Source: Bidens hawaiensis
Taxonomy: Eukaryota; Streptophyta; Magnoliopsida; Asterales; Asteraceae
Direction: 5' to 3'
Assembly: GCA_021521415.1 (NCBI GenBank)
Contig: JAIQDT010000186.1
Span: 906,001 to 970,000 of the forward strand
Length of the DNA stretch: 64,000 bases
The notes under the pieces are model-generated. The model saw only the letters and a list, made by a program, of their open reading frames with translations. It ran no database searches and was not told the DNA's origin. How positions within the stretch are numbered: the stretch's first letter is position 1; each line of letters begins with the position of its first letter. This document shows, one piece after another, positions 59,301-64,000 of the stretch. A program made the translations under genes and the position numbers.

Positions 59301-60639
59301 CCATCATCTATCAGTATGGCTGCTGCTAAAGCCCATATAAAGGTATTATGCAATGCATCCATGATCAATTTTAGAGGCGTGCAAGAAACTGAAAAACCTG
59401 ATTCGTAACCAACAAACAGAAATAACCAACTCAAAACAAAAACCGGTGGTTTGGTACTATGTCTTTGTAAAAATCGAATTTTTGGTTCGGCTTTTGTTTT
59501 GTATTTAATTAAAACCAAAAAACCCGAACCGAATTGAATTTATGGATTTTTTTTCTTTTAGTTTGAAAGTGAAGGGGTTTACTAGAATGTATAAATAGTG
59601 TAACCCAAATATTTTAGCCCAGATGTATACAAATCAGTTAATCATTAATTAAAAAAAGATATAGGCCCGAATTCATATTTTGGACAATTTTTTTTTCAAT
59701 CCAAAAATTTCTAGCCCAATTGTTAAGATCAATAAAACCGAAACCAAACCTAAAAAACCTATGGTTTTTGTTTATGTAATTTTCTGTTGGGTTTCAGTTT
59801 AGCATGTACTTAAAACCAAAAAAATCCGAACCGAATTGAATATATGGATTTTCATCTTTATTTCTATTGTTATGTAATTTATTAAAATTATTAAAATTTA
59901 ATTAATAGTATTAACCCAAGTATCTTAGCTCAAATGTCTAATAATCAATTAATCGTTATTATAATTAATTAAAAATTAACAAAAAGATTTAGGCCCAAAT
60001 TCATATTTTGGACCATTTTTTTTCTTAACAAAAAAATTTCCAAGTCCAAATGGTATCAAAACTTCGGTTTTCAAGAACTCAAAAACCGAATCTTTGAATT
60101 ATTGACGGTTATGCAAAGCTGGGTGTTTGGATGCACGTTATGAAAGTGATTACGTATTAAATATTTAGAATCAAACAATAATATCCATCCATATATTTTT
60201 GTAGATTAAAGTGCATAAAGTGATCTACCATCTGCTAGAAGATATGGGCAACTTCATAGTGGAAAAAGCTCCTGGAATATATGAAACCGAGGTAGCCGGT
60301 GAAGCACAAGTACTCAACATCTTTGAACTCAAAGGAAGAAGCAAATCTAAAGGAGCTGATGTCAAGATTGCGGGTTGCAGAGTCATGGATGGCCACGTCA
60401 GCAGGTCATGCACGATGAGACTTTTAAGAAGTGGTGAAGTTATGTTTGAAGGGTGTTGTGTTTCCTTGAAAAGAGAGACTCAAGATGTTGACACGGTTCA
60501 AAAAGGAAACGAGTGTGGTCTTGTTCTTGGTAACTGTTTTGATTACCAGATTGGTGACGTTATTCAGTGTTTGCATCAGGTTAACAAGAAACCTAAGTTT
60601 ATTTCTTCGAAAAGTGGAGCGGTTCAGATTGAATGCTAG
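56352..60639 (+). CDS. Mitochondrial translation initiation factor IF-2, seven coding exons
   Basis: Exons: 56352-56378, 56905-57004, 57087-57156, 57227-57557, 57931-59103, 59193-59342 and 60205-60639. All introns are GT-AG and phases add to 762 codons (761 aa). The N-terminus is Arg/Ser-rich without acidic residues for long stretches and contains RQFHASAQ, as expected of a mitochondrial presequence. An IF-2 N-terminal module (about 120-175) precedes the GTPase domain, with G1 GHVDHGKT at 204-211, GGITQH, DTPGH at 251 and NKCD at 305. Domain II is followed by a very charged Lys/Glu insert (about 465-536), then domains III and IV ending GAVQIEC. The protein loads initiator tRNA on the mitochondrial ribosome, with GTP. 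A 14-codon overlapping upstream frame starts at 56348. No disabling change seen. Confidence 0.93.
59460..60085 (+). repeat. Duplicated 300-bp repeat in the last intron of the IF-2 gene
   Basis: Two copies, offset by about 302 bp, share AAAACCAAAAAA, CCGAACCGAATTGAAT and TTCATATTTTGGAC. They probably come from a decayed transposon that expanded this intron to 862 bp. Confidence 0.65.
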
Positions 60640-62207
60640 TTGGAGGCAGGTTTGGTGTTTGAAACCTGTGAGAATTTTGTGACTTATGATTATTATCTAC
60701 AACCATTTATTTATATATTATTTTGATCATAATTTGGTTGTTCAATGTACACCCTAATAATAGGGTTTACATGAGTAATTTGAATTCTTATTTGGACTTG
60801 TTTCAAAACAAGAACAAATGTTATACCGTGAAGTTTTTGGCCTTTTTTTGGTTGTGTTTTCGGTTGGTATTATTGAGTTGGTGTTGGCTTGGGTTGATCG
60901 GGTGATGAGAGTATGTATAACTGAAACCGAACTGTAAGTTGGTTTTCAAAAAACAAATTTAGCGAACTGTTGCCTTTTGGTTTAGTTTGGTTATGCGAGT
61001 TAATTGTAGGGACCCGATTTGTCTCTGGATTGTGTTGGACATATTTTCATGGTAGTTCGAAAAGTTCAATTGGACAAAATATTAGTGAATACGAAAAATA
61101 GCAAATATGAAGTATTTATTATGTAAACAACATACAACATTATAGGGGTGTATAATTCTGTTGTAACTGAACATAATTGAACTGAACTGGTTCATATTCA
61201 CTCTAGTTTGAATTATATTGCGTGTAGAGGTATATGGAGTAGCTCCTCCTTAAAACTTGCTTAACAAATACTTGGTAAAAAACTTAGGTTAACAAAAGGA
61301 TGTGAGGTGGGAACAATGTTGTAAAACTCGCTAGCTGGGCGGTGGGGTGTGGACTAGCGATTAATCGGACAAGACTTTAATGTATAATTATCAGTTTTGT
61401 ATATATATACACACACACATTTTTTTGGTCGGAAATTGGATGTAATCTCGCTTGAAACCACTTATTTTTGCCAGAATCTCACCGAAAACCGATGATTTTG
61501 ACCGGTATCTCGCTGGAAACCGCCGACTTTGACCAGAACCTCATAAGAATATTCCGACTAATCATGATTTTGGTCGGATTTGACTATTATTGGCCGATTA
61601 AATGGGTGGGAAAAAACCCGGTCTCGGACTTGACCCAGAACCGATTCTATCCGAGCTGTGGGTACAGACTAGGTTTTGATCAGTTCCACCTCCATCCAGT
61701 CAAAAATCGGACTTGACTCGGCCAAAACCCAATAAAAACAAGGCAAAACCTGTCAAAACCCGACCATAAACAAAACCAATTATTGCCGGTTCTGGAAAAA
61801 AAACCCCGGTTTGCCCCCCTTTAAAAGGATGAAACTGGAAATTGAAATGACCAAGAAGGTACTTTGCACTACATGAGTGTGTCCTACTAAAAGGTACAAC
61901 CGGAATTTAAATATTTCTAAGTGAGCATAATGTTAGTTGTATGTCACTAATGCCTGGTTTATATTCTATAGCAACTAGAATTATTAAACTTCAAAAAACA
62001 CCTAAGAAATTCTTGGAATATGTTAACTTACTCTGAAATATAACAATGTCTAGACAGCATATAACTCAAATTCCCCCAAAGTGACATTAAACATGAATCC
62101 ACAAGACATGCATAACTTATTAATAAATGTCAAGACAATTCTACAACAATTGTTATGCATCCATCCTCATCATCAACTAATAATAATTCAAACAAAAACA
62201 ATAAAAA
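60640..62207. other. Intergenic DNA between the IF-2 gene and the 6PGDH pseudogene
   Basis: Contains the IF-2 3' UTR and, at about 61330-61400, a piece of a dispersed repeat marked by CTAGCGATTAATCGG, also present near 56580-56755 and 63720-63880. Around 61480-61800 there are many CGG/ACCC-rich degenerate repeats. No gene recognised. Confidence 0.5.
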
Positions 62208-64000
62208 TCACCAAACAACTTCCTCAACAATGTTTTGTCCACTCAGTATGAACGCACCCTGGCGATCAACTCGCTCATAAGTATGAGCCCCAAACAAGTC
62301 CCTCTGAGCCTGAACCAGATTCGCAGGCAACCGAGCTCGTCTATAAGTATCAAAATAAGCCAGACTAGCACACATCCCCGGTGTACTGATCCCGGCCGAC
62401 ACCGCCAACCCCACCACCCGCCTCCACGCCGCCTGACGCTGCACCATCTCCTTCGCAAACTCCGGATCCACCACCAGACTCGCCAAGTTCGGGTTCCGCT
62501 GGTACGCTTTCTTGATCCGGTCCAAAAACACGGCCCGAATAATACACCCACCTTTCCAAATCCTAACCAACTCCCCAAAATTCAAATTCCAATTCTTCTC
62601 AACGCTCTTCGCCCTCAACAAATTCATCCCTTGTGCATAACTACAAATTTTCTACGCATACAACGCCTGCCTCACATCATGAATCAACCGCTTCTTATCA
62701 ATCCCGGTCCTAACCGCTCCCACCTCCTCCTTCAACCCCGCCTCCGCCAACACCTTGGCAGCCTCCACCCGCTCGTCCTTCAACCCACTCAAATACCTAC
62801 AATCCAAACTCGCAGCAATCGTCGGGGCCGCCACTGACAACTCAGCCGCCTGCTGAACCGTCCATTTCCCCGTCCCCTTCATCCCGGTTTTGTCCAATAT
62901 CTTATCCACCAACTCTCCTTCACCATGATCATCCTTAACCTTAAAAATATCCGCCGTAATCTCGATCAAAAAACTCTCCAACTCCCCTCTATTCCACTCA
63001 TCAAAAATCTCAGCCAACTCAGCATTACTCAGCCCGCCAACATTCTTCAAAACATCATAAGCTTCAGATATCAACTGCATATCACCATACTCAATCCCAT
63101 TATGAACCATCTTAACAAAATTACCCGACCCACCTTCACCAATATACGTCACACACGGCCCATCCTCCACCTGAGCAGCAACCTTTTCCACAATATCCTT
63201 AATATTATTATACGCTTCAAACGACCCACCTGGCACATGCGCATAAAACCGAATTAACAGAACCAAAAAACCAAATTAACCGAGCCAAACTCGAGTTAAC
63301 CATTTTTCAATAACCAAAAAGAACCAAACCGAACCGAACCGAACCGATTAATCAACCAATACTTTTGTCCTTAAAAATCATCGTTTTCTAATAATATTAT
63401 GTTCCAATACTTCAAAATGATATTTATCCAAATGTCTTTGAATATTCTTGACACTGGAAATTTCATTCCATTGATAACATATATTAATTCGTTTCAAATG
63501 ACAGCGCATTTCAATTAAGTTCATTCTCGTGTACACTAGCTTTAATAATTAGCTCTTCACCTGTTAAAACTTAAAACTGTATTCATGGGTAAATTATGAA
63601 ACTAATCATAAACCAATTGTTTATAATTTAATGTTCATGGTTATGATTTTAGTAAAATTCTTAACCAAACCAAATTATTCAAAACCGAACAACCGAATCT
63701 TTAGATTACGGTTTCGGTATGATTGTAAAAATCCCATCTAGGCTCCGATTAATCTTAATCAAATCACTAATCCCTACCATACCAATTAGTTGCCAAGTAA
63801 TCGATATCTAGTCAAAATTGAAAACTTCATATATAAAATTTTGTATCTTTCAAATAAATTCCAATCCGATTAATCGCCCTACCTGGCATTAACGACGGAC
63901 CATTCCGTGCACCCTCTTCGCCACCGGACACACCCATTCCAAGATAAAGCAAGCCCTTATTATTGGCTTCAACAATCCTGCGTTCAGTATTCTCATACCA
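62208..64000 (-). pseudogene. 6-phosphogluconate dehydrogenase pseudogene, open at the right edge
   Basis: The minus strand from 64000 encodes [26 protein letters not shown]. After an insertion it resumes at 63229 with GGSFEAY, GGSGNFVKMVHNGIEYGDMQ (the substrate-binding Lys region), then FLIEITADIF, KGTGKWT and HTYERVDR. This is the decarboxylating enzyme of the oxidative pentose phosphate pathway (6-phosphogluconate to ribulose 5-phosphate, making NADPH). Lesions: TAG at 62654-62652 in the ...RQALYA/KICSYAQG segment, where Ser is usual; a 1-nt loss near 62250, just after QGAF, so the last residues are out of frame; and the insertion 63236-63880. The N-terminal NADP-binding half lies beyond the window. 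Because two lesions are independent of the insertion, I call it a pseudogene. Confidence 0.88.
63236..63880. mobile_element. 645-bp insertion in the 6PGDH pseudogene with an 8-bp duplication
   Basis: ACCTGGCA flanks the insert (63228-63235 and 63881-63888), the size expected for hAT elements. The interior has repeated ACCGAACCGAACCG (63325-63350) and a piece of the CGATTAATCGG family at the right. Terminal repeats are weak at best. On the minus strand the duplicated CCAGGT gives a GTAGGG donor (63882) and a TGCCAG acceptor (63230), so removal of 63882-63230 would rejoin the reading frame exactly. Confidence 0.7.

Noticed and set aside
62235..62837. 200-codon plus-strand frame
   Set aside because: It is the complement of the 6PGDH coding region; its Pro/His/Arg-rich composition is a shadow of codon usage there.

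Overview
The window is nuclear DNA from a flowering plant. It has intron-split genes, AT-rich intergenic DNA and many layers of nested transposons. Recurrent LTR ends of the form TGTAACA...GGGGTGTGACA and the overall repeat mix suggest the daisy family (Asteraceae), but the sequence alone cannot name the species. No bacterial, organellar or CRISPR features were seen.

Only three host protein-coding genes are recognisable. (1) At 18586-19328 (minus), with its last codons displaced to 9358-9429, is an AP2/ERF gene of the cytokinin response factor (CRF) type. A 9.16 kb LTR element inserted 22 codons before the stop and left a 5-bp GGCCA duplication. (2) At 56352-60639 (plus) is an apparently intact seven-exon gene for mitochondrial translation initiation factor IF-2 (761 aa). 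(3) From 62208 past the right edge (minus) is a 6-phosphogluconate dehydrogenase pseudogene. It has a nonsense codon, a 3' frameshift and a 645-bp insertion whose target-site duplication supplies a GT donor and an AG acceptor.

The most interesting content is a retrotransposon family present twice in opposite orientation: element 1 at 9430-18585 and element 2 at 33572-41637, with a solo LTR at 42076-43103. Each copy has about 1 kb LTRs (TGAAGA...TCTTCA), a Tat-like gypsy gag and no recognisable pol. On the antisense strand each carries a five-exon gene with a conserved TATA promoter. The predicted 959-aa product starts with a 'putative gypsy type transposon' (PF04195-like) domain, followed by a low-complexity linker, a long coiled coil and a conserved C-terminal segment. 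All exon boundaries match between the copies, yet each copy is broken by different mutations. Family-specific tandem repeats lie between the convergent gag and antisense genes and again upstream of the antisense promoter.

Layout: 1-5.6 kb, a copia-like remnant broken by a 3.1 kb LTR with a G-box array; 5.6-9.4 kb, a LINE tail and a foldback MITE; 9.4-19.6 kb, element 1 inside the CRF gene; 19.6-30.5 kb, AT-rich DNA with MITEs, a LINE tail, a hAT fragment and minisatellites; 30.5-32.5 kb, a PIF/Harbinger element; 33.1-44.5 kb, element 2 nested in a hAT-like element and partly duplicated, then a related LTR fragment; 44.5-54.5 kb, a MULE-like element interrupted by a 6.5 kb foldback that itself contains a solo LTR; 56-60.6 kb, the IF-2 gene; 62.2-64 kb, the 6PGDH pseudogene. 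Several insertions can be ordered by nesting and by their target-site duplications.
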